Source: Parasphingorhabdus halotolerans
Lineage (GTDB): Bacteria > Pseudomonadota > Alphaproteobacteria > Sphingomonadales > Sphingomonadaceae
Direction: 5' to 3'
Assembly: GCF_012516475.1 (NCBI RefSeq)
Contig: NZ_CP051217.1
Span: forward strand, 2,852,001 to 2,916,000
Length of the DNA: 64,000 bases
Position numbers and translations under genes: made by a program. Below the pieces are notes generated by a model, which saw nothing but the letters and a program-made list of their open reading frames with translations, did not search any database and was not told the DNA's origin. Below, piece after piece: positions 52,867 to 61,955 of the stretch (position 1 is the first letter of the stretch; the number at the start of each line of letters is the position of its first letter).

Positions 52867-53705
52867 CGCCCACTTTGCATAAAGCTGGCCGCAATCCTGC
52901 GCGCAAAAAAGCGCCTTGGCTGGCGCTAATTACCCTTTGCTTTGTGCTGCTTTGCGGCCTTGGCATTTGGCAGGTCGAGCGCTTGCAATGGAAAGAGGCG
53001 CTGATCGCGCGGGTCGATGCCCGGGTTCATCGTGCGCCTGCCCAAGCGCCTGGGCCAAGCGCCTGGGCCGGGATCACGGCGGATAACAGCGAATATCTGC
53101 CAGTGACAGCCAGCGGGCGCTTTTTGCCTGTGCAGCCCGTGTTGGCAAAAGCTGTCACAGCCTATGGCAGTGGCTTCTGGGTCATCAGCCCGCTTGCTAC
53201 CGATCAGGGTTTTACGGTGCTTATAAACCGCGGTTTTATTGCCGATTCCGCTGCCAAAGGAGCCGCTGCAAACGGGTCCATTGCCAACGGGTCTACTGGC
53301 GGGCTTGCCGCGCCGCCGCCGGGGCCGCAAACTATAACCGGCCCGCTGCGGATCAGCGAACCCAGAGGCGGTTTCCTGCGTTCCAATGATCCGACTTCTG
53401 GCCGCTGGTTTTCCCGCGATGTCGCCGCCATTGCTAAAGCGCAGCGCCTGACCGGGGCCGCGCCATATTTCATCGATGCTGCAGCAGGATCGGAACCGGC
53501 GGCCGGGCCGCCGCCGCCTGGTCGTGCGGGCAATGCCAGTGCCAGCGCGCGGACTGTGCCGATTGGTGGGCTGACCGTGATTGCCTTTCCAAACAATCAT
53601 TTGATCTATGCGATAACCTGGTTCACGCTGGCTTTGATGGCGGCTTATGCCGGCCTGCGCTTGTTTCGTGATGGCAAAGCGCCCTATAAGAAATCATGGC
53701 TTTGA
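52863..53705 (+). CDS. SURF1-family oxidase assembly protein
   Basis: A 280-residue protein with two membrane helices framing a periplasmic domain, as in SURF1/Shy1: LALITLCFVLLCGLGIWQVERLQWKEALI at the start, YLPVTASGRFLPVQPVLAK, FWVISPLATDQGFTVLINRGFI, and the closing HLIYAITWFTLALMAAYAGLRLF. It supports heme insertion into the oxidase. Gly/Ala/Pro-rich inserts (GAAANGSIANGSTGG and EPAAGPPPPGRAGN) enlarge the periplasmic part. It overlaps cyoD and the regB-like gene. Confidence 0.93.
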   Translation: MTPTLHKAGRNPARKKAPWLALITLCFVLLCGLGIWQVERLQWKEALIARVDARVHRAPAQAPGPSAWAGITADNSEYLPVTASGRFLPVQPVLAKAVTAYGSGFWVISPLATDQGFTVLINRGFIADSAAKGAAANGSIANGSTGGLAAPPPGPQTITGPLRISEPRGGFLRSNDPTSGRWFSRDVAAIAKAQRLTGAAPYFIDAAAGSEPAAGPPPPGRAGNASASARTVPIGGLTVIAFPNNHLIYAITWFTLALMAAYAGLRLFRDGKAPYKKSWL

Positions 53706-55069
53706 CTGCACCTCTGTCCCTAACCCGCTTTTCTTATGCACCCATGCAACAAGCCGAACCCAGCGGGCGGGACAATATGCGCCTGCTCATCAATATGCGC
53801 TGGCTGGCGCTGACCGGGCAAGGGGCAACGGTCATCCTGGTTCATTTTGCTCTTGGCATTGCGTTGCCAGTTATAGCTATGCTCGCGATCATCGGTGCGC
53901 TGTTCACGCTTAACCTCATCAGCCTCGCCCGCACGGAGCGCAGCGAAGAAGGTAGCGATGATAGAGGCGAAGGCATAAGCGATAGTGGGCGCGAAGAAAT
54001 CGGCAACAGCCAGCTGTTTGCCGCGCTGCTGCTTGATGTGCTGGCGCTGACTGGCTTGCTTTATTTTAGCGGCGGTGCGACCAATCCGTTCATCTCGCTG
54101 TATCTTTTACAGATTGTGCTGGGCGCGGTTCTGCTGCGCAGTTGGTCGAGTTGGATAATTGTGGGGATTAATTCGATTTGCTTCTTGCTGTTGGTACAGT
54201 TTCACATTCCGCTTAACCTACCAGAGAAACTGCACCTTGGCCCGTTCGATCTCTACATTCTCGGCACATTCGCATCCTTCGCGTTGATCGCGGTTCTGCT
54301 GGTGCTATACGTCACTCGGATTAACGCCAATTTGCGAGCAGGTGATGCGAAGCTAGCAGCGATGCGGCAGCATGCAGCCGAGGAAGACCATATTTTTCGC
54401 ATGGGCTTGCTGGCGTCGGGTGCGGCGCATGAATTGGGCACGCCGCTGGCCTCTCTCGCGGTCATCGTCAACGACTGGACCCATTATGAGAAACTGAAGG
54501 GCGATCCAGTTATAATGGAGGAATTGGACGACATGCGGATCGCAGTTGACCGGTGCAAGTTGATCGTTGGCAATATCCTGCTGTCTGCCGGGCAAGCGCG
54601 CGGCGAAAACCCGGTTATCACAACCGTTTTTGCATTTTTGGAAGAGGTGGTTTCCGATTGGCGAGCACGCCATGGCGGCGATGCGCTGACATTCGAAAAT
54701 CTCCTGACCGAGGACGAAAATATTGTGTCAGACAGCGCGCTGAAACAGGTAATCGGCAATATCCTCGATAATGCGCGCGAAGCTTCAGGGACGCAAATCT
54801 GCCTAGCCGCCATGCTCGACAATGGTAACCTTATCATCAGGGTACAAGACAATGGCCCTGGTTTCGATCCAGACGTGCTTGCCAATTTTGGTAAGCCTTA
54901 TGTTTCGACCAAGGGTAAGCTGGGCGGCGGCCTTGGCTTGTTTCTGGTTGTTAATGCTATGCGTAAAATGGGCGGGAATGTGTCGGTTGCCAATGAACCG
55001 AGTGGCGGCGCGGTTGTCACGCTTTCATTACCGCTCATAGCAATCCTTTATCGCGGTACAACAGCATGA
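53696..55069 (+). CDS. regB: RegB/PrrB-family redox sensor histidine kinase
   Basis: A 457-residue membrane kinase. Six hydrophobic segments form the sensor, containing GGATNPF, the quinone-binding GGxxNPF motif of RegB. The H-box is GAAHELGTPLASLAVIV with the phospho-His. Next comes MRIAVDRCKLIVGNILLSAG, where the Cys corresponds to the redox-active Cys of RegB. The ATP domain has IGNILDNAREAS, VQDNGPGFDP and GKLGGGLGLFLV. An acidic insert (SEEGSDDRGEGISDSGREE) lies between early helices. Its place after cyoABCD suggests it senses quinone redox state and controls the oxidase. Confidence 0.95.
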   Translation: MALTAPLSLTRFSYAPMQQAEPSGRDNMRLLINMRWLALTGQGATVILVHFALGIALPVIAMLAIIGALFTLNLISLARTERSEEGSDDRGEGISDSGREEIGNSQLFAALLLDVLALTGLLYFSGGATNPFISLYLLQIVLGAVLLRSWSSWIIVGINSICFLLLVQFHIPLNLPEKLHLGPFDLYILGTFASFALIAVLLVLYVTRINANLRAGDAKLAAMRQHAAEEDHIFRMGLLASGAAHELGTPLASLAVIVNDWTHYEKLKGDPVIMEELDDMRIAVDRCKLIVGNILLSAGQARGENPVITTVFAFLEEVVSDWRARHGGDALTFENLLTEDENIVSDSALKQVIGNILDNAREASGTQICLAAMLDNGNLIIRVQDNGPGFDPDVLANFGKPYVSTKGKLGGGLGLFLVVNAMRKMGGNVSVANEPSGGAVVTLSLPLIAILYRGTTA

Positions 55070-55599
55070 CTGTTCGCAGCCTGCTTATCGTCGAGGATGA
55101 CGCAGATTTTGCCCGCACGCTAAAACGGTCGTTCGAACGGCGCGGTTACCGTGTTAGCCATGCCGACAGCCTTTCCTCAGTGATGTCCTGTGTTGCAAGC
55201 GAGACGCCGGATTTTGCGGTGGTCGATTTAAAGCTGGGGACGGAAAGTGGATTGGCATGCGTCAAGGCGCTGTCGGATCACAGCCGCACGATCATCATTG
55301 TGGTGCTTACCGGCTATGCCAGCATAGCCACGGCTGTGCAGGCAGTCAAATTAGGCGCGGCCAATTACCTGCCCAAACCATCGAACAGCGATGATATTGA
55401 GGCGGCTTTCGGAAAAGTGATCGGCAACGTCGATACCAAAATCGAAACGCGCACTACGCAATCGATAAAGACGATAGAATGGGAACATATTCACGAAGTA
55501 CTGGCAGAAACTGGATTCAACATTTCCGAAGCCGCTCGCAGGCTGGGGATGCACCGCCGTACGCTGGCCCGCAAGCTTGAAAAGCAACGGATCAAATAA
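55066..55599 (+). CDS. regA: RegA/PrrA-family response regulator
   Basis: A 177-residue regulator: receiver with LLIVEDDADFARTLKRSFERRGY, phospho-Asp in DFAVVDLKLGTESGL, and LTGYASIATAVQAVKLGAANYLPKP, then a Fis-type helix-turn-helix ending GFNISEAARRLGMHRRTLARKLEKQRIK. This is the single-domain-linker layout of RegA/ActR/PrrA. It overlaps regB by 4 bases and ends the cyo operon, with no clear terminator. Confidence 0.95.
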   Translation: MTVRSLLIVEDDADFARTLKRSFERRGYRVSHADSLSSVMSCVASETPDFAVVDLKLGTESGLACVKALSDHSRTIIIVVLTGYASIATAVQAVKLGAANYLPKPSNSDDIEAAFGKVIGNVDTKIETRTTQSIKTIEWEHIHEVLAETGFNISEAARRLGMHRRTLARKLEKQRIK

Positions 55600-55677
55600 T
55601 ATTTTTAGTATATCCGTCAGCTTATAACTGGCAGGAGGCTTTAGCCGTTTTGTTGGTTCAGCAAGATTCTCCAGAAA

Positions 55678-56120
55678 ATGACTAGCTCGCAGGCGAGGGC
55701 ATTATCTGCAGGATCATTGTTTAAGGCATATGCACGGGGGTCTCACACGGCTTTGCATCATCGGCATCATATCTTGTGGGCACCGAAATATCGTTTCAAG
55801 GAGGTGGACGGCGAGGACCGTATGCGGGTGCGAGAGATTGTCCGGCAGGTTTGCAACGAACTGCCAGTGGCCATCATTCACAGTGCATTGACATGTGATC
55901 ATGTGCATATGTTCGTCGAGACCCCACCCCATATCATAGTCAGCGACTTCGTACGCAAAGCCAAGGGGCGATCTCCCTTATGATACAGCAAGAGTTCGAG
56001 CATATCCGCGAACGCTTCTGGGGCCAACGCTTCTGGGGCAGAGTTTGCTTCTCAAACACATCCAGTAATCTAACCGATGATGTAATCTTAAACTTTTTGG
56101 ATAAGCACACCAAACCAAAC
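55678..56120 (+). pseudogene. IS200/IS605-type transposase (TnpA, Y1), frameshifted
   Basis: The first frame reads TALHHRHHILWAPKYRFKEV, VREIVRQVCNELPV, and SALTCDHVHMFVETPPHI with the HuH motif (HVH), then KAKGRSP and a stop at 55983. The other frame continues LMIQQEFEHIRERFWGQRFWG, NTSSNLTDDVILNFLDKHT. Adding one C to the CCC at 55975-55977 joins them into one protein of about 148 residues. The catalytic Tyr region is altered or absent (expected near NVTDDVI). No flanking left/right hairpin ends or TnpB were identified. It is probably an inactive element. Confidence 0.8.
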
Positions 56121-56125
56121 CGCAA

Positions 56126-56522
56126 TCGCTTAAACCCCAGCCCGTTAACCTACCAGCATCAGCCGGCTAGTTATTCAGTGTTGCTGATCTGGTTAGGATC
56201 ATTCGCTATTTGTGGAAGCTTCTGTTATTCCCGTAGTGCCCAGCCAAGGTTAGAAAAGCGGCCAATTGTAACACAGAAATCTAAGGTGACTGAATGACAG
56301 CTATCGGTGATGCTTGAACGATGAACTAACGGCAAAAAAATTAGCGGGATGGTTACCTATGTGAGCAACGTAAAATCGTTGGAACGAACACTTCTGAATG
56401 TTTTACATTGATCAAGACGGAGAAACGTGTTTGCCCCGCGTAGTAAGAACGTCGGCTCTCCGGAAAAAATCGTGCCGCAAAATAGAATTTCCTAATCCGC
56501 CAATGCTCGCTAGCGTCCGCCA
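56126..56522. other. Intergenic, no gene recognised
   Basis: About 400 bases between the transposase remnant and the HNH gene. Short frames only; no repeat, tRNA or terminator was supported. GGAAC at 56390 has no CGTT partner at the right distance. Confidence 0.5.
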
Positions 56523-57425
56523 ATGACCTTTTGCGTTTTCATTCACCGATCAGATTCGATCTATGACGACAGCCCGGCTGAGCGCTATCAATTTCCGCGC
56601 CAGTATTTAAAGCGGGTTGAGCAATGTATTGGCGACTGGATTATCTATTATGAGCCCAGCAAAGTTGCAGACACGCGTGGTTATTTTGCGGTCGCAAAGG
56701 TCGAGCAGGTGGTGCCCGATCCCACCGCCAAGTACATGTATCTCGCGCTGATTGAACCCGGCAGTTATTTGGATTTCGCAAACGCCGTGCCCTTTAACGG
56801 CCCGCATGGCGTTGTTGAGCGGGGCGTGCTTAATGCTGAAGGCAAGAACTCGGGCCGCGCGCAATCTGCTGTTCGGCCTTTGTCGCCTCAAGACTTTAAT
56901 CGCATCATCGATTTAGGGTTGGCGGAAGATGATAGTTTTCTACCGCGCGTGGATACTTTCGAACCAGCAGTGTCGCAACTACGCGAAGAACGAACGCCGT
57001 TCTTGTTTAAAGTTGAACGTGATCGCGTTGCAAATCTCGGATCACGCCTAGTCCGCGATCGGCTATTCAGACGGCGCGTGGTGGCGGCCTATGGTTCACG
57101 TTGCGCGATTACCGGATTGAAACTTATCAATGGCGGCGGAAGGGCTGAGGTGGAGGCGGCCCACATCAAACCCGTTGAGAAGGGCGGACCAGATATTGTG
57201 AGCAATGGGCTTGCGCTATCGGGAACCGTTCATTGGATGTTTGACCGGGGCCTGATTGGCCTGGAAGATGACCTGAATATTCTCATTAGCCGCCAAGCCA
57301 ATGACCCCGAGAGTATTCGCAGCATGATCAACAAAAATAGCATAGCAACGGCCCCGCAACGCTTGGGAGACCGTCCCCATCCGGCATTTTTGACATGGCA
57401 CCGCGAGCATATTTTCAAACATTGA
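56523..57425 (+). CDS. HNH endonuclease (HNH_2 type) with PUA-like N-terminal region
   Basis: A 300-residue protein. The C terminal part has the HNH_2 domain: RCAITGLKLINGGGRAEVEAAHIKPVEKGG with the EAAH His, IVSNGLALSGTVHWMFDRGLIGL with Asn and His. The N-terminal half (PRQYLKRVEQCIGDWIIYYEP, then GYFAVAKVEQVVPD) resembles EVE/PUA-like modified-base reader domains. It is not closely similar to the other HNH gene of this window (22438) but has the same two-part design. It may be a modification-dependent restriction enzyme. It is followed by two integrase genes on the same strand. Confidence 0.82.
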   Translation: MTFCVFIHRSDSIYDDSPAERYQFPRQYLKRVEQCIGDWIIYYEPSKVADTRGYFAVAKVEQVVPDPTAKYMYLALIEPGSYLDFANAVPFNGPHGVVERGVLNAEGKNSGRAQSAVRPLSPQDFNRIIDLGLAEDDSFLPRVDTFEPAVSQLREERTPFLFKVERDRVANLGSRLVRDRLFRRRVVAAYGSRCAITGLKLINGGGRAEVEAAHIKPVEKGGPDIVSNGLALSGTVHWMFDRGLIGLEDDLNILISRQANDPESIRSMINKNSIATAPQRLGDRPHPAFLTWHREHIFKH

Positions 57426-57605
57426 TTGGGTACTAAAAATGCTCAATTGCCGACGGGCTGCTGGCTCTTTGGCCCAGGGTTTCATGCTACGCAAATTTAA
57501 GTCTCCAACAACTAGAAACAAGGCCCACAGTCGGGAACTTGACAGGTACACCGTACGCAATTTCATTGCAGTAAGAAGTTATAAACCATTGGTTTTGCAT
57601 CCTAA

Positions 57606-58874
57606 TTGTTCCCAAGCGAGGAGCAAAAAGCGATGTTCTCCAATGGCCATCTACTACCAGAAAATCTACCCCGGAATCACCTTAAAGTTGTTGCTGATTC
57701 TGTATCAAAAACACCCACCCAATACAGTGTCCACCTGAATGGCAACATAGCGCGGCGGCGCGTCGGTAATACAGAAATCGAATATTGGGATAAAGACCTA
57801 CCGGGCTTTGGACTTAGAGTGTTTCCATCCGGGCGCAAGACATGGTTCGTGATGCTTAGGCAACGCGGCAAGCAGCGACGTATTTCTTTGGGTCATGTTG
57901 GTGAGGTGAGTGCCAAGACGGCGCGCCGTCTGGCGAAAGCAGAGCTGGTGAAGGTCGCTCTTGATGGATTACCTATCGCGAACGCTAAAACTGACGCCAA
58001 GAAGAAACAATCTCCATTAATACGTGACTATGCGCCTCGCTTCTGGGCGGATTATGCACGCCACTGGAAACCAAGCACGCAGAAAAGAAACAAGGTTTCC
58101 GTGTTTCGTGACATCTGCGAAGCCTTTGGTGATCGGCGGGTAGATGAATTGCGCAAAAGCGATATCTTGCTGTGGCGTGATGGTTTTGCAGAAAAGCCGG
58201 GGTCGTTCAATCGAACCCTACCTGTTCTAGCGGTCATGATGACCTATGCGGAACAGCTTGGGTTGCGCCCGCGTGGTTCCAATCCATGTAAAGGGACGCC
58301 GCGCTACAAGCGCAAGCGCATGGAGAGATTTTTAACAAATCGCGAGTTTCAGCGACTGGCGCTTGCATTGCGTGAGTTTGAAGACCGGAGGCCCGATATT
58401 GTACGGGCAGTTAAACTGCTCATTTTTACAGGCGCGCGGTGCGGAGAAATCCAAAACGTGCGCTGGGAATGGGTGCAGCCGCCAAGACTGATGCTTCCGG
58501 ACAGCAAGACGGGCGCAAAGATCATTTATCTTAACCGGCAGGCCTTGACTGTCCTGAATGATATTCCAAACCAGCGGCGCGAAGGATGGGTTTTTCCAGC
58601 GCCGCAGTGTGATGGTCCGATCAACCTGACAAACTTCTGGCCAAGAATACGGGAGGTGGCGGCTCTACCGGATGTACGGCTTCATGATCTGCGGCATAGT
58701 TTTGCCTCGATAGCTATCCAGAACAATATCTCGTTGATGGTCATCGGCAAATTACTTGGCCATGCTCTTGCTGAAACAACGGCCCGATACGCCCACTTAT
58801 CCGATGAAGTGGTTTCCGATGCTGCGAGTAGAGTATCCGGCTCAATCGCCAAATGTCTGGGGATAGCGTCATGA
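57606..58874 (+). CDS. Tyrosine-type recombinase/integrase, first of a coupled pair
   Basis: A 422-residue integrase of the phage-like/DUF4102 type. The N-terminal arm-binding part reads IEYWDKDLPGFGLRVFPSGRKTWFV, the SAM-like core-binding part is near 150-240, and the catalytic domain has Arg in LLIFTGARCGEIQNVRW, His-x-x-Arg in LHDLRHSFAS and Tyr with preceding His in LGHALAETTARYAHLS. All catalytic residues are present, so it could be active. Its stop overlaps the start of the next integrase (ATGA). No tRNA or recognisable att core lies next to it; the 57426-57605 spacer has no feature I can name. Confidence 0.93.
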   Translation: MFPSEEQKAMFSNGHLLPENLPRNHLKVVADSVSKTPTQYSVHLNGNIARRRVGNTEIEYWDKDLPGFGLRVFPSGRKTWFVMLRQRGKQRRISLGHVGEVSAKTARRLAKAELVKVALDGLPIANAKTDAKKKQSPLIRDYAPRFWADYARHWKPSTQKRNKVSVFRDICEAFGDRRVDELRKSDILLWRDGFAEKPGSFNRTLPVLAVMMTYAEQLGLRPRGSNPCKGTPRYKRKRMERFLTNREFQRLALALREFEDRRPDIVRAVKLLIFTGARCGEIQNVRWEWVQPPRLMLPDSKTGAKIIYLNRQALTVLNDIPNQRREGWVFPAPQCDGPINLTNFWPRIREVAALPDVRLHDLRHSFASIAIQNNISLMVIGKLLGHALAETTARYAHLSDEVVSDAASRVSGSIAKCLGIAS

Positions 58875-60094
58875 ACGCGCTGACACTCAAAGGCATTGTC
58901 GAAGAGGAACTTGGTTATCTCCATATCGACCTCACCGGCAATTGCAGCCGCAAGGGCAAGTTACGGACAACACGCTGGTCAAGAAAGTTACCGGGATTTG
59001 GCGTCCGCATCTATGGTAGCGGGCGAAAGGTCTACGTGGTGCAGGCGTTGATGCAGGGCAGAACGCGCACGGTTACTATCGGCAACGCAAAGATATTGAA
59101 TCAACGCCAGGCAATGGATGTGGCGCGGCGGGTGCTTGTTCGCGCACAGATTGGACAGAACCCGGCAGAGGAGAGAATAGCCAAACGTAAAATCCCGCTA
59201 TTTGCCGATTATCTCAAATTCTACTGGAAGACGATGATGCCCAAGTGGAAGCCATCGACGCAAATGACCCAGACCAACTATCGCCAAGCCTATCTCGACA
59301 AAGCCTTTGCTGGAAAGTTCCTTGATGAGATTGAAGAAGCAGATGTCGTGACGTGGTTTAACGATGTCACCAATCGCGGCGGTCCCGGTGCAGGCAATCG
59401 CTGTTTTGAGATACTACGCGCCATGTTCAACAAGGCGGAGGAATGGGGTCATCTCAAGGAGGGTAGCAACCCATGCGCCTTCGTGCGCGCCAACAAGCGG
59501 CGCAAGTGTGAACGGTTTTTATCTGATCAGGAGTTTGCAAGGCTGGGCATGGCGCTCGACAAACACGGTAAGGATTATCCGTTGCAGGCTACGATCATCT
59601 ACTTGCTCATTCTCACTGGTTGCCGGAAGTCAGAGATAGTCAACCTGCTATGGTCTGAAGTGAAGGGTCGGCGTTTGTCGCTGACAGATAGCAAGACCGG
59701 ACCGCGCACCGTCTGGTTGGGAGAGGAAGCACGCATCCTGTTGGCAGCATTGCCGCGCCATCGCAATCATCCCGAAGTGTTTTGGAATCCGAAGACAAGA
59801 AAGCCGGTAAAGTCCATCGGAAAATTCTGGGAGAAGGTGAAACAGGATGCCAGCCTCAGCAACGTACGCCTGCATGATCTCCGCCACAGCTTTGCCAGTC
59901 ATGCGGCGGCTCGTTCGGAAACATTGCCGATGATCGGGCAGCTGCTTGGCCATTCCCATGTCACGACTACAGCGCGCTATGCGCATCTGGATGACGGGCA
60001 GGTGATTGAAGCATCGCAAAGGATTGGAGATTTGCTCGAAGAGGCGATTGGAAAAAGAACAAACAGGATTCTTTACGTTAAAAGTGAACAATAA
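58871..60094 (+). CDS. Tyrosine-type recombinase/integrase, second of a coupled pair
   Basis: A 407-residue paralogue of the integrase at 57606. It has the same layout: KLPGFGVRIYGSGRKVYVV, core-binding helices, Arg in LLILTGCRKSEIVNLLW, LHDLRHSFASHAAARSE and LLGHSHVTTTARYAHLDD with the nucleophilic Tyr. ATG 58871 is used; it overlaps the first integrase stop by 4 bases. Two catalytically complete but clearly divergent recombinases in one transcript suggest they act together, as in multi-recombinase elements, but no third partner is seen. Confidence 0.93.
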   Translation: MNALTLKGIVEEELGYLHIDLTGNCSRKGKLRTTRWSRKLPGFGVRIYGSGRKVYVVQALMQGRTRTVTIGNAKILNQRQAMDVARRVLVRAQIGQNPAEERIAKRKIPLFADYLKFYWKTMMPKWKPSTQMTQTNYRQAYLDKAFAGKFLDEIEEADVVTWFNDVTNRGGPGAGNRCFEILRAMFNKAEEWGHLKEGSNPCAFVRANKRRKCERFLSDQEFARLGMALDKHGKDYPLQATIIYLLILTGCRKSEIVNLLWSEVKGRRLSLTDSKTGPRTVWLGEEARILLAALPRHRNHPEVFWNPKTRKPVKSIGKFWEKVKQDASLSNVRLHDLRHSFASHAAARSETLPMIGQLLGHSHVTTTARYAHLDDGQVIEASQRIGDLLEEAIGKRTNRILYVKSEQ

Positions 60095-60165
60095 AAATGC
60101 AGTTTGATACTCAAATAGCGCACCAGAAGTCGACCGATTTATGCGACGATGCCATTTGAGTTGGA

Positions 60166-60876
60166 TTATAAATCAGTCAGTTCCTGAAGCCGGTTACGGT
60201 CCAAAATCAAGACTTCGCGCTGGTCTGGCAATTTGATCAAATCTGCTTTGGTAAGTTCCGTTAATTGCCGGCTGACGGTTTCAATTGTCAGGCCCAGAAT
60301 GTTGGCAATCTGTTGGCGCCCAAAAGGAAGAGTGAATTTATCCAGCGGGGCAAGAATTTCGTCACAGCATTCATCTTTCAGTCGCTCGGACATATCGAGT
60401 AAAAAAGTCGCCAGCTTTTCCTGCGCAGTTTTGCGTCCGAGCAGTAGCATCCATTGCCGGCTATTATCCAGTTCGGTCAATGTACGCTCCAATATTCTAT
60501 GCTCAAGCTTGGGGTGTTCCTGTGCAAATTTTTCAAATCCTGCGCGCGGAAAAGAATGGATACGGGCATCGGTAATTGCGCTAATGGTATATCGCGTCTG
60601 ATCACCAAATGGCCGCCCGACGAAATCCGCAGGATAGGCAATTCCGACAATCTGTTCACGTCCGTCGCCCAGCGATGTGGAAAGTTTCAGCACGCCTTCA
60701 ATAACGTTGGCGACTACAGATGACTTGTCTCCCTCCCACATAAGGGTTTGACCGGCGGATAAGGATTGCCTGTGGCCAATTTGACTCAATATCGCTCGCT
60801 CGCCGTCTTCCAAAACGGAGCAAATTGCACGATTTCGAACGGGGCAGTCGGCGCAAGCAGTCATGGTACTGCACAT
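60166..60876 (-). CDS. Crp/Fnr-family oxygen regulator (FnrL/FixK-like) with incomplete Fe-S ligand set
   Basis: A 236-residue regulator. The N-terminal cluster motif Cys-x2-Cys-x7-Cys is present (CADCPVRNRAIC). The sensor barrel and long helix follow (ADFVGRPFGDQTRYTIS, RQWMLLLGRKTAQEKLATFLLDM), then the Fnr-type recognition helix (LPFGRQQIANILGLTIETVSRQLTEL). The fourth ligand, a Cys in the central domain (position of E. coli Fnr Cys122), is His here: ARIHSFPR. Other Cys (ECCDE) lie in the wrong place. It may bind an altered cluster or have lost oxygen sensing. ATG 60876 is uncertain by a few residues. Confidence 0.87.
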   Translation of the reverse strand: MCSTMTACADCPVRNRAICSVLEDGERAILSQIGHRQSLSAGQTLMWEGDKSSVVANVIEGVLKLSTSLGDGREQIVGIAYPADFVGRPFGDQTRYTISAITDARIHSFPRAGFEKFAQEHPKLEHRILERTLTELDNSRQWMLLLGRKTAQEKLATFLLDMSERLKDECCDEILAPLDKFTLPFGRQQIANILGLTIETVSRQLTELTKADLIKLPDQREVLILDRNRLQELTDL

Positions 60877-60932
60877 AGTTGCTAAATATCTGACTGTATA
60901 GGCTGTTCGCGTTGCAAATTTGGGACATACAC

Positions 60933-61955
60933 TTACGTGGCAGTAATCTCCTGCATTACATAAAATAGGCAGTCCTGTTTGATGATGTCAACGTCAAGTG
61001 TGGCCATGGATGGGATGATGTCATTACGGGTGATCAAACGGTTGTTCTGGATTTCGAACAGATCGTAAGCAATATCCTCTCCATTGTCGGTGGTCGCGGT
61101 AATTGGTAGCTGATCGCAGTCCGTCATATCTGCAAGCCATTGACCTGCGTTCAAGACGCCAAAGTTAAAATGATCCAAATCATCACGGAATCGCACCTCG
61201 GATGTTCCATCAAATCCAAAATCGATTCCGGGTTTCATTTTCACGATGGCCTGCGTTTTCAGCAATATTATGCCACCCTTCGCGAGCGCATGATCGGGCA
61301 GGTTTTGCATGTGTAAACAAGCCTCGAGATATTCCGCTGCATGATCCAGCGCCGCGTCTTCTCCCGCCTTGCCGCATTCAAGTGTTACAGCCGGACAATA
61401 TTTGGCCATGGCAAGCGATTGAGTGCCCACTGGCTGCCGATAATAGACTGTGGTGCGCGCGAACGATGCCGCAAGATGCAAAAATGGTGGATCCAGTTCG
61501 TTCAAACAGGCGTAGTGCGGATTGGTGCCAGTGTTGTTATGAAGATCGATACTGGCGAAAAGAGGTTTGGCGGTTACTGTTTCAACCACCTGTTGCATCA
61601 GCTTTGCTTCGCATGAATCGGGGACGAGAGTACCCGGCCACGCTCGGTTATAATCGGTTTGTCCATTCAAAACGCGCTGGCGTTTCTTCGCGGCTGCAAC
61701 ATTGGCGATAAAAAGCCACATCGAGCGGGGAAGCAGCTGGCACCGATATTTGTTCAAAATTGCCTGAACCGCTTCGAAGCCAGTTGGTTCGTTGCCATGT
61801 TGCAACACAGTAACGAACAAAGGTGATGACTGACGTCCCTCGACAAAGAATAGCGAAGGACCGCCCAAAACCGATTCAAGCTCTGTCGGCGCGCAGGTGT
61901 ATAGCGCGTCAGGAATCTCGTCGAACCGTCGCAAATCTATGGTCAGATTGTCCAC
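60933..61955 (-). CDS. Succinylglutamate desuccinylase/aspartoacylase (M14-like) family protein
   Basis: A 340-residue zinc enzyme. Metal ligands His and Glu are in LQHGNEPTGFEA and the third His in IDLHNNTGTNPHY; the catalytic Glu is in PAVTLECGKAGE. The fold and motifs place it with aspartoacylases and succinylglutamate desuccinylases, which cleave N-acyl amino acids. It overlaps the upstream GCS2-family gene by 13 bases, so the two form an operon and may act on one peptide-like or acylated metabolite. The exact substrate is not deducible. Confidence 0.88.
   Translation of the reverse strand: MDNLTIDLRRFDEIPDALYTCAPTELESVLGGPSLFFVEGRQSSPLFVTVLQHGNEPTGFEAVQAILNKYRCQLLPRSMWLFIANVAAAKKRQRVLNGQTDYNRAWPGTLVPDSCEAKLMQQVVETVTAKPLFASIDLHNNTGTNPHYACLNELDPPFLHLAASFARTTVYYRQPVGTQSLAMAKYCPAVTLECGKAGEDAALDHAAEYLEACLHMQNLPDHALAKGGIILLKTQAIVKMKPGIDFGFDGTSEVRFRDDLDHFNFGVLNAGQWLADMTDCDQLPITATTDNGEDIAYDLFEIQNNRLITRNDIIPSMATLDVDIIKQDCLFYVMQEITAT

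Noticed and set aside
56390..56415. GGAAC as an EcfG promoter before the HNH gene at 56523
   Set aside because: The base quartet at the required spacing is TTTT or similar, not CGTT, and the distance to the gene is over 100 bases.
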